Shown here one piece after another: positions 9,833 through 16,457 of a DNA stretch of 32,007 nucleotides. Source of the DNA: Streptomyces sp. FH025 (GTDB lineage: Bacteria > Actinomycetota > Actinomycetes > Streptomycetales > Streptomycetaceae); contig NZ_JAFLNG010000012.1 of assembly GCF_017427025.1 (NCBI RefSeq), positions 1 through 32,007 on the forward strand. The letters run 5' to 3'. A program made the position numbers and the translations under genes. Below the pieces are notes generated by a model. It did not search any database and was not told where the DNA came from. It saw nothing but the letters and a program-made list of their open reading frames with translations. Each line of letters begins with the position of its first letter. Position 1 is the first letter of the stretch.

Positions 9833-9869
9833 GTAGGGCCCCCGCGCGAGCGGCGCGCGGGGGCCCTAC
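9833..9869. terminator. 16-bp hairpin upstream of the Nudix gene
   Basis: GTAGGGCCCCCGCGCG (9833-9848) pairs perfectly with CGCGCGGGGGCCCTAC (9854-9869), loop AGCGG. It lies 159 bases after the XRE stop and 19 bases before the Nudix start, so it may end the XRE transcript or form part of the Nudix leader. Nothing else was recognised in 9675-9887. Confidence 0.6.
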
Positions 9870-9887
9870 CAACGAAAGGGCGAACCC

Positions 9888-10340
9888 ATGAAGAAGATCG
9901 CTGCGAAGCTCTGGCGGATCATCCGTGGTCCGATGCAGTGGCGCGTGCTGTGGCTGTGGCACTCGAAGTTCATGGTCGGGGTGACGGGTATCGTCCGAGA
10001 CCAGGACGGCCGGGTGCTGCTGCTGAAGCACCGCATGTGGCCAGAGGGCCGGCAGTGGGGTCTGCCGACCGGCTACGCCAACAAGGGCGAGAGCTTTGAA
10101 GACACGATCGTGCGTGAGGTCCGGGAGGAGACCGGACTCACGGTGAAGGTGTGCGAGCTGGCGCACCTGAAGAGCGGCTACAAACTGCGCGTCGAAGTCG
10201 CCTACGAGGCCCTGTACGTCACCGGACAGATCAGGGCCGCCTCGTTCGAGATCCTGGAGGCTCGATGGTTCTCACCGGACGAACTCCCCGAGGGAGTGCA
10301 GGAATCGCACCGACAGCTGATCAGCCGTCGGCCGTACTGA
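9888..10340 (+). CDS. Nudix hydrolase
   Basis: 150 residues with a complete Nudix box matching G-x5-E-x7-R-E-x2-E-E-x-G (GYANKGESFEDTIV then REVREETGL, about residues 63-85). The box coordinates Mg2+ for hydrolysis of a nucleoside diphosphate linked to another group; the substrate cannot be told. The N-terminal MKKIAAKLWRIIRGPMQWRVLWLW is basic and aromatic and could associate with membrane, but is not a clear transmembrane helix. Start ATG 9888, with AAAGGGCGAA upstream. The next gene probably begins inside its 3' end, suggesting co-translation. Confidence 0.92.
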   Translation: MKKIAAKLWRIIRGPMQWRVLWLWHSKFMVGVTGIVRDQDGRVLLLKHRMWPEGRQWGLPTGYANKGESFEDTIVREVREETGLTVKVCELAHLKSGYKLRVEVAYEALYVTGQIRAASFEILEARWFSPDELPEGVQESHRQLISRRPY

Positions 10341-11371
10341 CCCTCGGCCAATCGCTCACCCCCTCCTGCCTGGCGCCGAACGAGCACCTGGTCGGCAATG
10401 CGGCCGAACGGGCTGAGTTGGCTCACCTACTGGCCGCGCGACGGGCGACGGCGGCGCTCGACCGGGCTCACCCGCACATCACGTTCTCACTCCTGCACTG
10501 GGTGCTCGACACGTCGACCGACGAGCCGGCTCGCGAAGTGTTCCGGCAGGGCGCGGCCCTTCTGGCCAACCGCTACAGGGAATTGGGCCTGAACCGACTG
10601 CTGCCCATCGACCGCGTGTGGGTCGGGGTGCGCTCGACCCGACCCGATGCGTTCGGTGGCTTCCACCACCCGAACCAGGGATACCGGCATGTGCAACTGG
10701 CCTCCGTGGTCACGAGGTACGGGCGGCTGAATGATCCCCGGCCGGCGTCGCCGGAACTGGTGGCGCTCGACCTCCTCCGGAGCTACGCGCACGACTGCCT
10801 GCACTGGGGGTCGTTCCGGGAGTACCGGCTCCAAGGGGAGCAAGTGATCCGAAGCCGCTACGGGATCAACCGCCGCGACCGGCAAGGCCGGACGTACTCG
10901 GCTCAGGACAGGGGCGATGCTCCCTCGACGCGGAATCTCGGCATCGTGATGGAAGGGGCCACGGATCTGGAGGCTCGGATGATCGCCGCCGCGGTGGCTG
11001 ACCGTCTCGGTGTGGCCGAACGCATCGCGGCATCCGATCGCCTGGCGTTCCGCGATACCACGGGACGGCTGGAGCCGAGCGACTTCGACCACGCGGAGCC
11101 TGGTGTTGCCTCCCGTTTCCACCTGGCCATGGCCGGATACGAGCACGGCGTCGGCGCGCGTTATCAGCGCTTCCTCACAGACATGGGCGAGTCCGACACG
11201 GGCACACTGCACGCGCTCATCATCGCGGCGATGATCAGCGGCAATCTGTTCGGCCTTTCGAGCTGGCTCGACCAGCGGCACGGCCCCGAGGCTTTCCGTC
11301 GCACCTTCCGCTCACCGGCCTACTCGGGACCCGATCCCGATGAGTGGACGACAACGGCGAGTCGCGCGTGA
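10265..11371 (+). CDS. Unknown protein with HDxxH...E pattern, coupled to Nudix gene
   Basis: 368 residues from ATG 10265, with GGAGG four bases upstream, overlapping the Nudix gene by 76 bases; a TTG about 150 bases further is an alternative. I do not recognise the family. YAHDCLH (H176, H180) followed 50 residues later by VMEGATDLEARMIA (E230) resembles the metal site of zincin metallopeptidases (HExxH plus downstream Glu), with Asp in place of Glu. Other features are TFSLLHWVLD near 73-82 and a His-rich stretch GGFHHPNQGYRH (131-142). Coding bias is strong throughout and there is no signal peptide. Peptidase activity is only a suggestion from spacing and residues. Confidence 0.75.
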   Translation: MVLTGRTPRGSAGIAPTADQPSAVLTLGQSLTPSCLAPNEHLVGNAAERAELAHLLAARRATAALDRAHPHITFSLLHWVLDTSTDEPAREVFRQGAALLANRYRELGLNRLLPIDRVWVGVRSTRPDAFGGFHHPNQGYRHVQLASVVTRYGRLNDPRPASPELVALDLLRSYAHDCLHWGSFREYRLQGEQVIRSRYGINRRDRQGRTYSAQDRGDAPSTRNLGIVMEGATDLEARMIAAAVADRLGVAERIAASDRLAFRDTTGRLEPSDFDHAEPGVASRFHLAMAGYEHGVGARYQRFLTDMGESDTGTLHALIIAAMISGNLFGLSSWLDQRHGPEAFRRTFRSPAYSGPDPDEWTTTASRA

Positions 11372-11535
11372 CCCTTCGCAAGGTGCCTGACGTGGCCGAC
11401 AGGCTTCGATGTGGTGAGCACGTACTGGACTCCCGGACAGCAGCTCCTCCGGATGGTGCGCGAACTCGCGGCCTTCGCCGAGACGATCGACTTCGACCTC
11501 GTCATCCGGTCGATCTCGGGCCAGGAGTTCGCGCA
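11368..11535 (+). pseudogene. Gene relic with YWTPGQQL fragment
   Basis: A GTG at 11368 overlaps the previous stop by four bases (GTGA) as if a third operon gene began here, but its frame soon loses coding character. From 11408 another frame reads DVVSTYWTPGQQLLRMVREL and continues to AHYELP. The DNA around TACTGGACTCCCGG (about 11422-11435) matches the 143-residue protein gene at 16458-16889 (DVVWTYWTPGQQL), while the flanks differ. This looks like a frameshifted or mosaic remnant. Its 3' end supplies the last codons of the convergent pentapeptide gene. Confidence 0.55.
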
Positions 11536-12228
11536 CTACGAGCTGCCTGTCGCCGCTTGGGGTTCAAACAGGATGCCGGCCTCCCTGGCGAGGCTCAGAG
11601 CCAGCTCCATGGATCCTGGGCCTCGCACAGTAGCGCCTTTGAGGTGCGAGGCGCCTCCGACGTCAACCAGTGTGCAGTTGTCGAAGCTGACACCGGGCTG
11701 AACGACAACGTTGGCGAACTGGGCTCCGGTGAGGTCGCACTTCTCGAATCGGACATCGCGTAGTTCGGCAAACTGAAAATCAGCCTGGGAGAGATTGCAC
11801 TCCCTGAAGACCACCATTTTGAACTTCGCGTAGCGGAACAGTGCGCTGTCTGTCCGAGTGCCTTCGATGAGGACGTCACGGAAGCTGCCGTTGCTCCAGG
11901 ACGACCCGGTGAGTCGGCATCCGGTCATCGTGCTTCGGAGGATGGACACGTCCTGTGTCCGGACTGTGGCGAAGTCGCAGGTCTCGAAGGTGATGTGAGC
12001 GAGTACCGACCGGACCAGGTGTATGCCGGTGAATCGGACGTTCTCAAAGGCGCATTGTTCGACTTCGACTGCTTCGCCCGCTCGGCCGACGAGGCTCAGC
12101 CCGCTGTATCGCCGACCTTTGATCGTGGCGTCGTCCTCAAAGTCATGGTCGGGCAATTCCGCAGGTCGCAGCGCCACCTGAAACCGCGGAGCCAGGGGAT
12201 TCTTCGGGCGAGGCATGGCCTGAGTCAT
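11536..12228 (-). CDS. Pentapeptide-repeat protein
   Basis: About 230 residues dominated by degenerate pentapeptide repeats A(D/N)Lxx: AFENVRFTGIHL, CDFATVRTQDV, GCRLTGSSWSNGSF, FRECNLSQADFQFAELRDV, FEKCDLTGAQF. Such repeats fold as a right-handed quadrilateral beta-helix; some bind gyrase, most are of unknown role. The N-terminal MPRPKNPLAPRFQVALRPAEL is not repetitive. The start is uncertain: in-frame ATGs lie at 12237, 12228 and 12216, and none has a strong Shine-Dalgarno. The last residues before the stop come from the neighbouring relic, so the original C-terminus may be lost. An A/T-rich, palindrome-rich region lies upstream. Confidence 0.82.
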   Translation of the reverse strand: MTQAMPRPKNPLAPRFQVALRPAELPDHDFEDDATIKGRRYSGLSLVGRAGEAVEVEQCAFENVRFTGIHLVRSVLAHITFETCDFATVRTQDVSILRSTMTGCRLTGSSWSNGSFRDVLIEGTRTDSALFRYAKFKMVVFRECNLSQADFQFAELRDVRFEKCDLTGAQFANVVVQPGVSFDNCTLVDVGGASHLKGATVRGPGSMELALSLAREAGILFEPQAATGSS

Positions 12229-12239
12229 GAAAGGCATCT

Positions 12240-12360
12240 CGCAGTATTCGTTGGAGTGGAGGAAGCTAACGCTAGCACTCAACTAGCTTATCAAGAAAGG
12301 CAGTTGAAACTACAGGAGTGTTGAAGTCCTGTGGCTATTTGGGCTTTCGAAAACCCAAAG
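12240..12360 (-). promoter_or_regulatory. A/T-rich palindromic region upstream of pentapeptide gene
   Basis: This stretch is strikingly A/T-rich for the genome. GCTAG (12271-12275) and CTAGC (12283-12287) form an inverted repeat seven bases apart, next to another GCTAAC half-site, resembling operators of GntR- or TetR-type repressors. Further out are ACAGGA/TCCTGT (12312-12332) and an 11-bp hairpin with one mismatch (12338-12359, TTTGGGCTTTC/GAAAACCCAAA). Promoter and operator for the minus-strand gene are likely, but the exact -10 is not clear. Confidence 0.45.
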
Positions 12361-12376
12361 ACCCCGCATCGTTCCG

Positions 12377-12421
12377 TCACTTCGCCTCGTCGAGCCAAGC
12401 CGGCTCGACGAGGCGAAGTGA
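12377..12421. terminator. 20-bp perfect hairpin (family B, copy 2)
   Basis: Arms 12377-12396 and 12402-12421 are perfectly complementary, loop AAGCC. Against the copy at 7924-7968 the stem differs at two positions, both compensated (C-G to T-A and G-C to A-T), and the loop differs. It lies 72 bases beyond the minus-strand GNAT stop, consistent with termination of that transcript. Confidence 0.75.
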
Positions 12422-12492
12422 TCAAAGCCCCGAATTGGCCAGCAGCATCTGATAGTCGGCGTGACCTCGGACCGGTTGGAGCGACCTGTCGC

Positions 12493-13044
12493 TCAGGCGG
12501 ACTCGGTGGTGAGGAGGAAGTCGTCGGCGACGGCGTCCATCAGCAATTCGTCGCAGGGGTGGCCCAGCCAGTAGCCCGACTGCCGCAGGCGGCCGGCGGG
12601 CTGGAACCCGGCCTTCTGGTAGGCGGCGACGCCTGCCGCGTTCGGCTCCAGGACCTTTAGCCACACCATCCGCAGCGCCGTGTACTCAAAGGCCCAGCGG
12701 AGCGTCAGTCCGGTGGCCTCGGTGGCGAATCCCTTCCCGCGTGCCTCGGGGGCGAGGAGGATGACGTACTCGGCGGTCCTCACAGCGGGGTCAATGGAAA
12801 GGGTCGTGATGCCGACCGGCGTGTGGTCCTCAGCGGTGACCACCTCGAACTGGGGGTAGTCCCTGTTGCGCCCCTGAGCCTCCCAGCCCCCGGCCCGGAC
12901 CTCCCAGGACTGGGCGACCTGCGTGCCGAAGCCGAGGATCGTGCCGGGGTCGTTCTCCCAACGGTGGTAGTCGGTCAGGTGGTCACGGTTGGTCATCGCC
13001 AGGCTGACACGCTTGCCGGGCAACAGGATGTGCGAGGTGGGCAT
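12493..13044 (-). CDS. GNAT acetyltransferase (RimJ/RimL-like)
   Basis: 183 residues of the Acetyltransf_3 type. An N-terminal strand-helix LLPGKRVSLAMTNRDHLTDYHRWENDP is typical of RimJ/L-like enzymes; the central motif A VILLAPEARGKGFATEATGL holds the acetyl-CoA pyrophosphate loop (R/K-G-x-G/A); then VLEPNAAGVAAYQKAGFQPAGRLRQ is the conserved motif B region. The acceptor is unknown: an N-terminal amine of a protein, or a small molecule. ATG 13044 is preceded by GAGG five bases upstream. A small gene upstream on the same strand overlaps its start. Confidence 0.9.
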   Translation of the reverse strand: MPTSHILLPGKRVSLAMTNRDHLTDYHRWENDPGTILGFGTQVAQSWEVRAGGWEAQGRNRDYPQFEVVTAEDHTPVGITTLSIDPAVRTAEYVILLAPEARGKGFATEATGLTLRWAFEYTALRMVWLKVLEPNAAGVAAYQKAGFQPAGRLRQSGYWLGHPCDELLMDAVADDFLLTTESA

Positions 13045-13174
13045 CGAGGCCTCGTTCCGGGTCGGTCGGTGATGCGTTGATCAGGGTGTAGTCGCCAGTG
13101 TGCTCGGGTTCTTCGACCGGCAGGCCGTGAACGTCGCAGATCCAGGGGTGCAACCGGATCGGGTCGGTGGCCAC
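12983..13174 (-). CDS. Small protein gene upstream of GNAT, possibly truncated
   Basis: 63-residue frame from GTG 13174, with GAAGGA seven bases upstream. The first 30 residues (ATDPIRLHPWICDVHGLPV, then EEPEHTGDYTLIN) have strong G/C third positions and look protein-like. After about 13085 the codon pattern weakens and the frame runs 62 bases into the GNAT gene before stopping. Either a genuine small protein overlapping GNAT, or the 5' part of a gene that lost its end. Family not recognised. 13175-13327 shows no further gene. Confidence 0.45.
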   Translation of the reverse strand: MATDPIRLHPWICDVHGLPVEEPEHTGDYTLINASPTDPERGLDAHLAHPVARQACQPGDDQP

Positions 13175-13327
13175 CCCGGTGTCCTTCGGAGATTAGCCAG
13201 GGCCCGATCACTCGATTCGGTGACCTTCGAGCGGTTTCCCGTTCTCTCAACTGCCGAGCCTTGACCCTGTAGTCGCGGCTTCGGGAGCATCGAACGAGAC
13301 GCTGGCCGTAAGGGAGGGAGCTCAATC

Positions 13328-13534
13328 GTGAAGCTGACACGCCTTGTTGGAGAGTGTGAGAAGGGCAGTTGCCCGGCGGTGTATGCCGTGGACGGCACCG
13401 GAGACCTCATCATCCAGGGATACGTCGTGACGGACCTGGCAGCACTGGAGACGATCCGGCTTCCCTCTGGGGAGACCGCGGTTCGCATTCCGGCTGCGCT
13501 GATTCGGAGGGTTCCCAGTGAGTATCTCGGGTGA
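13328..13534 (+). CDS. Small C-x4-C protein (intact cassette, gene 1)
   Basis: 68 residues. An N-terminal GECEKGSCPAVYAVDGTGDL has two cysteines (C10, C15) in C-x4-C-P, followed by IIQGYVVTDLAAL and a basic C-terminus. GTG start with GGGAGG about ten bases upstream. Its 3' end overlaps the DUF6879 gene by 17 bases. The N-terminal half is shared with the truncated copy at 8342. The cysteine pair could bind metal or form a disulfide; function is not known. The association with DUF6879 and an XRE regulator, seen twice here, suggests a regulatory module rather than a metabolic gene. Confidence 0.8.
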   Translation: MKLTRLVGECEKGSCPAVYAVDGTGDLIIQGYVVTDLAALETIRLPSGETAVRIPAALIRRVPSEYLG

Positions 13535-14039
13535 AGACTTCGAGAACCTGTTCTCGACGTTCCGGCGAGAGGCGTTCAGACTCGAAACGCTGGACGACTA
13601 CAGCGGATCGTCGGATCCGGAGTACCTCCGGTCGTTCTTCGACGGCGAACCGCAGCCGACCGACTACAACCAGGACTGGGCCGACGAAGTCCTGGCGAAC
13701 ACCAGCGGCGGCAAGCGCATGTACCGGGTCCACATCCTTGCCCGACCGCTGACTCCGTACCTCCGGTACGAACTCGGCTGGGGGTACACCAAGAACCTGA
13801 CAGTCGGCGAGGAGTTCTTCATCCTCGACACCACCGAGCAGCCCAACCCGCTCGAAGGCGTCCCCGACTTCTGGGCCTTCGACGAGTCGACGGTCGTCAC
13901 CATGCGCTATGGCGACCGTGGCACCTTCCTCGGTGCCGACCAGGAGCCGACCGCCGAGAAGTGGCTTGAGTACCGCGACACCGCTCTGAGCCACGCCGTG
14001 CCGTTCGCCGACTGGTGGGAGCGGTACGGAAGCGCGTGA
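13518..14039 (+). CDS. DUF6879 protein (intact cassette, gene 2)
   Basis: 173 residues. The N-terminal ISGEDFENLFSTFRREAFRL is typical of DUF6879, followed by MYRVHILARPLTPYLRYEL, GEEFFILDTTE and PDFWAFDESTVVTMRYGDRG, and a C-terminal AVPFADWWERYG. It starts at GTG 13518 with GGAGG seven bases upstream (13506-13510), inside the previous gene. Its stop overlaps the XRE gene by four bases (GTGA). Members occur beside XRE regulators in streptomycetes and may do for their partner what DUF397 does elsewhere, but the biochemistry is not established. This copy is the reference that shows the one near 8464 is truncated. Confidence 0.88.
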   Translation: MSISGEDFENLFSTFRREAFRLETLDDYSGSSDPEYLRSFFDGEPQPTDYNQDWADEVLANTSGGKRMYRVHILARPLTPYLRYELGWGYTKNLTVGEEFFILDTTEQPNPLEGVPDFWAFDESTVVTMRYGDRGTFLGADQEPTAEKWLEYRDTALSHAVPFADWWERYGSA

Positions 14040-14866
14040 GAGGCATAGATCTCGGTAGAGCACTGCGGGAACTGAGGCTGGCCGGCGGGAAGGAGGCCAA
14101 AGCAGTCGCCCGCAGTGCTGCCATGTCTCCGAGCAAGCTGAGCAAGATCGAGAACGGGCGGCTCACGCCCAGCGTGATCGATGTGGAGCGCATCCTCACG
14201 GCGTTGGATGTCCCGGAGGAGATCAAAGCCCGACTTGCCGAGGCCGCCCGCACCATCGCAACGGAGGCCACGGCATGGCGGATCTATCGCCGGGCCGGCT
14301 TGCACAAACACCAGGAGGAGATCAGGGCGATAGAGGCCCAGACGCGGCTTCTTCGCGTCTTCCAGCCCTCCTGCATCCCCGGCCTGCTGCAATCCCCGGA
14401 GTACGTTAGGGCTGTACAGCAGCACTCCGAACTCACCCCCGAAGTTCTGGAGAAGATGGTCGGCGCCCGATTGCGTCGCCAGGAGATCCTCTTCGACCGG
14501 GCCAGATCGTTCCATTTCCTGATCACCGAGTCTGTGTTGCGTTGGGAGATCCTCCCGCCGGCCATGATGGCCGCACAGCTGGACAAGCTCGTGACCATGT
14601 CCAGGATGCCCAACATCACTGTCGGAGTGGTGCCCCAGGGAGCTCCGAAAGCACATCTCCCGACCTGCTCGTTCGTGATGTTCGACTCGCGCTTGGTCAT
14701 CGTGGAAATTCCGCACGCGGAAATCACGACAAGCGAGCCGAAGGATGTGGATCAGTACGCTGCCAAGTTCCAGGCGTTCGAGCTGGTGGCTGTCACGGGC
14801 CGCGAGATGCGGAGCATGGTCGAAGGCATTCGAGACGAGTTCCTTCGGCAGCAGGAAACTTGGTGA
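14036..14866 (+). CDS. XRE/DUF5753 regulator of the intact cassette
   Basis: 276 residues from GTG 14036, coupled to DUF6879 by GTGA. The HTH covers about residues 8-62 (LGRALRELRLAGGKEAKAVA, MSPSKLSKIENGRLTPSVID), followed by DUF5753 (FQPSCIPGLLQSPEYVRAV, RRQEILFDRARSFHFLITES, MPNITVGVVPQG). It is more similar in order and sequence to the regulator at 8835 than to that at 6586. It ends 100 bases before the Gly-rich peptide gene and could regulate it as well as its own cassette. In 14867-14966 I see A/T-enriched DNA and a TATGTT (14915-14920) that might be a -10, without a good -35. Confidence 0.92.
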   Translation: MRGIDLGRALRELRLAGGKEAKAVARSAAMSPSKLSKIENGRLTPSVIDVERILTALDVPEEIKARLAEAARTIATEATAWRIYRRAGLHKHQEEIRAIEAQTRLLRVFQPSCIPGLLQSPEYVRAVQQHSELTPEVLEKMVGARLRRQEILFDRARSFHFLITESVLRWEILPPAMMAAQLDKLVTMSRMPNITVGVVPQGAPKAHLPTCSFVMFDSRLVIVEIPHAEITTSEPKDVDQYAAKFQAFELVAVTGREMRSMVEGIRDEFLRQQETW

Positions 14867-14966
14867 ATTTTTGAGCGAACAGGAAATTCCCTCCGGGCGC
14901 CCCAGAATTGCGCCTATGTTGGCGCATGCCCGATAAACGGGAGCGAGACAACACGGAGGTACTGAG

Positions 14967-15116
14967 ATGGGCAAGCGCGGAGGCGGGTCCGGCGACGGCA
15001 AGGGCGGCGGGCAGCAGGACGACAGCAACAAGGGCGCCGGACACGGCGGCGGTGGGTCCGACGAGGGCGGCAACACGTCGGACGGTTCGTCCCCGGCGGG
15101 CGGCGGCGGCAAGTGA
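14967..15116 (+). CDS. 49-residue Gly-rich peptide, candidate precursor modified by the adjacent methyltransferase
   Basis: Starts at ATG 14967 with GGAGG (14955-14959) seven bases upstream; its stop overlaps the methyltransferase GTG by four bases (GTGA), so the two are made together. Composition is extreme: 22 Gly among 49 residues, with Ser, Asp, Asn, Gln and Lys and almost no hydrophobic residues. Five Asp occur, two followed by Gly (D10-G11, D39-G40), the sequence most prone to aspartimide formation. Other points: QQDDSN (16-21), a single His (26) and SSPAGGGGK at the C-terminus. Known RiPP pathways use PIMT-like enzymes to methylate Asp and trigger aspartimide formation. That this is such a precursor is inference from coupling and composition; an unstructured accessory protein is the alternative. 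Confidence 0.7.
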   Translation: MGKRGGGSGDGKGGGQQDDSNKGAGHGGGGSDEGGNTSDGSSPAGGGGK

Positions 15117-16291
15117 CCGGCGAGACGCACAAGGAGGCGGGCCCCCTCGGGCTCGCCTCCGCGCTGGTGGCGGGCGGCGCACTTACCTCGGACTGGTTCC
15201 CGTCCTTCAAGGCCGTATCCCGTGAACTGTTCGTCCCGGACCGCATCTGGCCGGGCATCGCGGACGGCACCAAACAGAACCCCGTCGTGTACCGGTCGCA
15301 GGACCCGGAGGGGTGGCGCCGGGCGGTCTACTCGGACATCCCGCTGACCACGCAGTGGGACGACGGCCACCACGAAGGCGATGGACTCGGGACGACCCCG
15401 AGCTCTTCCAACTCCATGCCGACCATGGTCTTTTCGATGCTCCAGGACCTCGACGTGCGCCCGGGCAACAGGGTGCTGGAGGTCGGAGCCGGCACCGGGT
15501 GGAATGCGGGTCTTCTGGCTCACCGCCTGGGCGGCCCCAACGTGGTGACCGTCGAGTACGACCCGGACGTTGCGCGCGGCGCACGAAAGAACCTGGAGCG
15601 GGCCGGACTTGAGCCGACCGTGGTCGAAGGCGACGGGCGACACGGCTGGCCGGACGGCGCTCCCTACGATCGGATTATCGCCACCTGCTCCCTGCTGGAG
15701 GTCCCCCTGGCGTGGCTGGAGCAGGTAGCCCCCGGTGGGATCATCGTGGCGCCCTTCGGCACCGAGTACGGCGGTGAGCAGATCGTCCGGCTGACCGTGA
15801 ACGACGACGGGACCAGCGCGAGCGGCAGGTTCACCCGGAGTTCGGCGTTCATGCGCCTGCGCCAGCAGCGCACGGACCGGCCGCCCTTCGAGGACTACCT
15901 GCGCGGACAGGAGTGGCCTGCCGACGCGGTGAGAACCACCACCGAACTGCCCCCGCCGGACACGGGCGGGTGGTTCGAGCAGTTCGTCATCGGGGCGGCC
16001 GTGCCCGGCGCGTTCTGGCGGGCGGAGCGCTACGACGACGGTGCGTACACGCTGTGGCTCTACAGCCGGGACACCCGGTCCTGGGCGTCCGCCGACTACG
16101 AGCGGGGCCGCACGGAGTACGAGGTGTACCAGTCCGGCCCCCGGAAGCTCTGGGACGAGGTGGAGACCGCCTGGCACTGGTGGGACGACCGGGGCCGCCC
16201 CGGCCTCGACCGCTTCGGCCTCACGGTCGCCTCGGGCACCCACACCGTGTGGCTCGATTCCCCGGAGAACCCGGTGCCGCTCCGAGGCTGA
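15113..16291 (+). CDS. Protein-L-isoaspartate O-methyltransferase-like enzyme with C-terminal extension
   Basis: 392 residues. The SAM-binding domain covers about residues 90-235: TTPSSSNSMPTMVFSML corresponds to the PIMT substrate-loop region, motif I is VLEVGAGTGWNAGLLAHRLG (121-140), then VVTVEYDPD, VEGDGRHGWP and APYDRIIATCSLLEVP. Housekeeping PIMT is about 210 residues; the extra N-terminal 80 and C-terminal 150 residues, rich in Trp, are typical of peptide-modifying PIMT homologues in ATP-grasp, FxLD and related RiPP systems. It is coupled by GTGA to the Gly-rich peptide. No ATP-grasp ligase or FxLD-type precursor is visible. Best guess: it methylates Asp in that peptide. A 16-bp hairpin follows at 16397. 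Confidence 0.88.
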   Translation: MTGETHKEAGPLGLASALVAGGALTSDWFPSFKAVSRELFVPDRIWPGIADGTKQNPVVYRSQDPEGWRRAVYSDIPLTTQWDDGHHEGDGLGTTPSSSNSMPTMVFSMLQDLDVRPGNRVLEVGAGTGWNAGLLAHRLGGPNVVTVEYDPDVARGARKNLERAGLEPTVVEGDGRHGWPDGAPYDRIIATCSLLEVPLAWLEQVAPGGIIVAPFGTEYGGEQIVRLTVNDDGTSASGRFTRSSAFMRLRQQRTDRPPFEDYLRGQEWPADAVRTTTELPPPDTGGWFEQFVIGAAVPGAFWRAERYDDGAYTLWLYSRDTRSWASADYERGRTEYEVYQSGPRKLWDEVETAWHWWDDRGRPGLDRFGLTVASGTHTVWLDSPENPVPLRG

Positions 16292-16325
16292 CCACAGGCA
16301 TGTCTGTTTCGAACTGAGGTTCACC

Positions 16326-16382
16326 ATGGCGGAGTTAGGCGCGGCTCGCATCGGCCCGGCTCGCTCCACCACTACCGTCTGA
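16326..16382 (+). CDS. Possible 18-residue peptide
   Basis: ATG 16326 has GAGG six bases upstream and runs 18 codons to TGA, just before the hairpin at 16397. The peptide begins MAELGAARIG and ends STTTV. It lies 34 bases after the methyltransferase stop. With such a short frame a chance ORF is quite possible; I list it because of the ribosome site and the setting. Confidence 0.22.
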   Translation: MAELGAARIGPARSTTTV

Positions 16383-16396
16383 CGCGCACCACACAG

Positions 16397-16435
16397 GCGG
16401 GCCCCGCTCCCAACGCAACTGGGAGCGGGGCCCGC
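16397..16435. terminator. 16-bp hairpin after the methyltransferase
   Basis: GCGGGCCCCGCTCCCA (16397-16412) pairs perfectly with TGGGAGCGGGGCCCGC (16420-16435), loop ACGCAAC. It probably ends the peptide/methyltransferase transcript before the gene at 16458. Confidence 0.75.
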
Positions 16436-16457
16436 TCCTGACCAGGGTAAGGCGCTC

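Noticed and set aside
15113-16291. FxLD-type or ATP-grasp (graspetide) cluster
   Set aside because: No FxLD motif in the small peptide and no ATP-grasp ligase gene nearby; only the methyltransferase type agrees.
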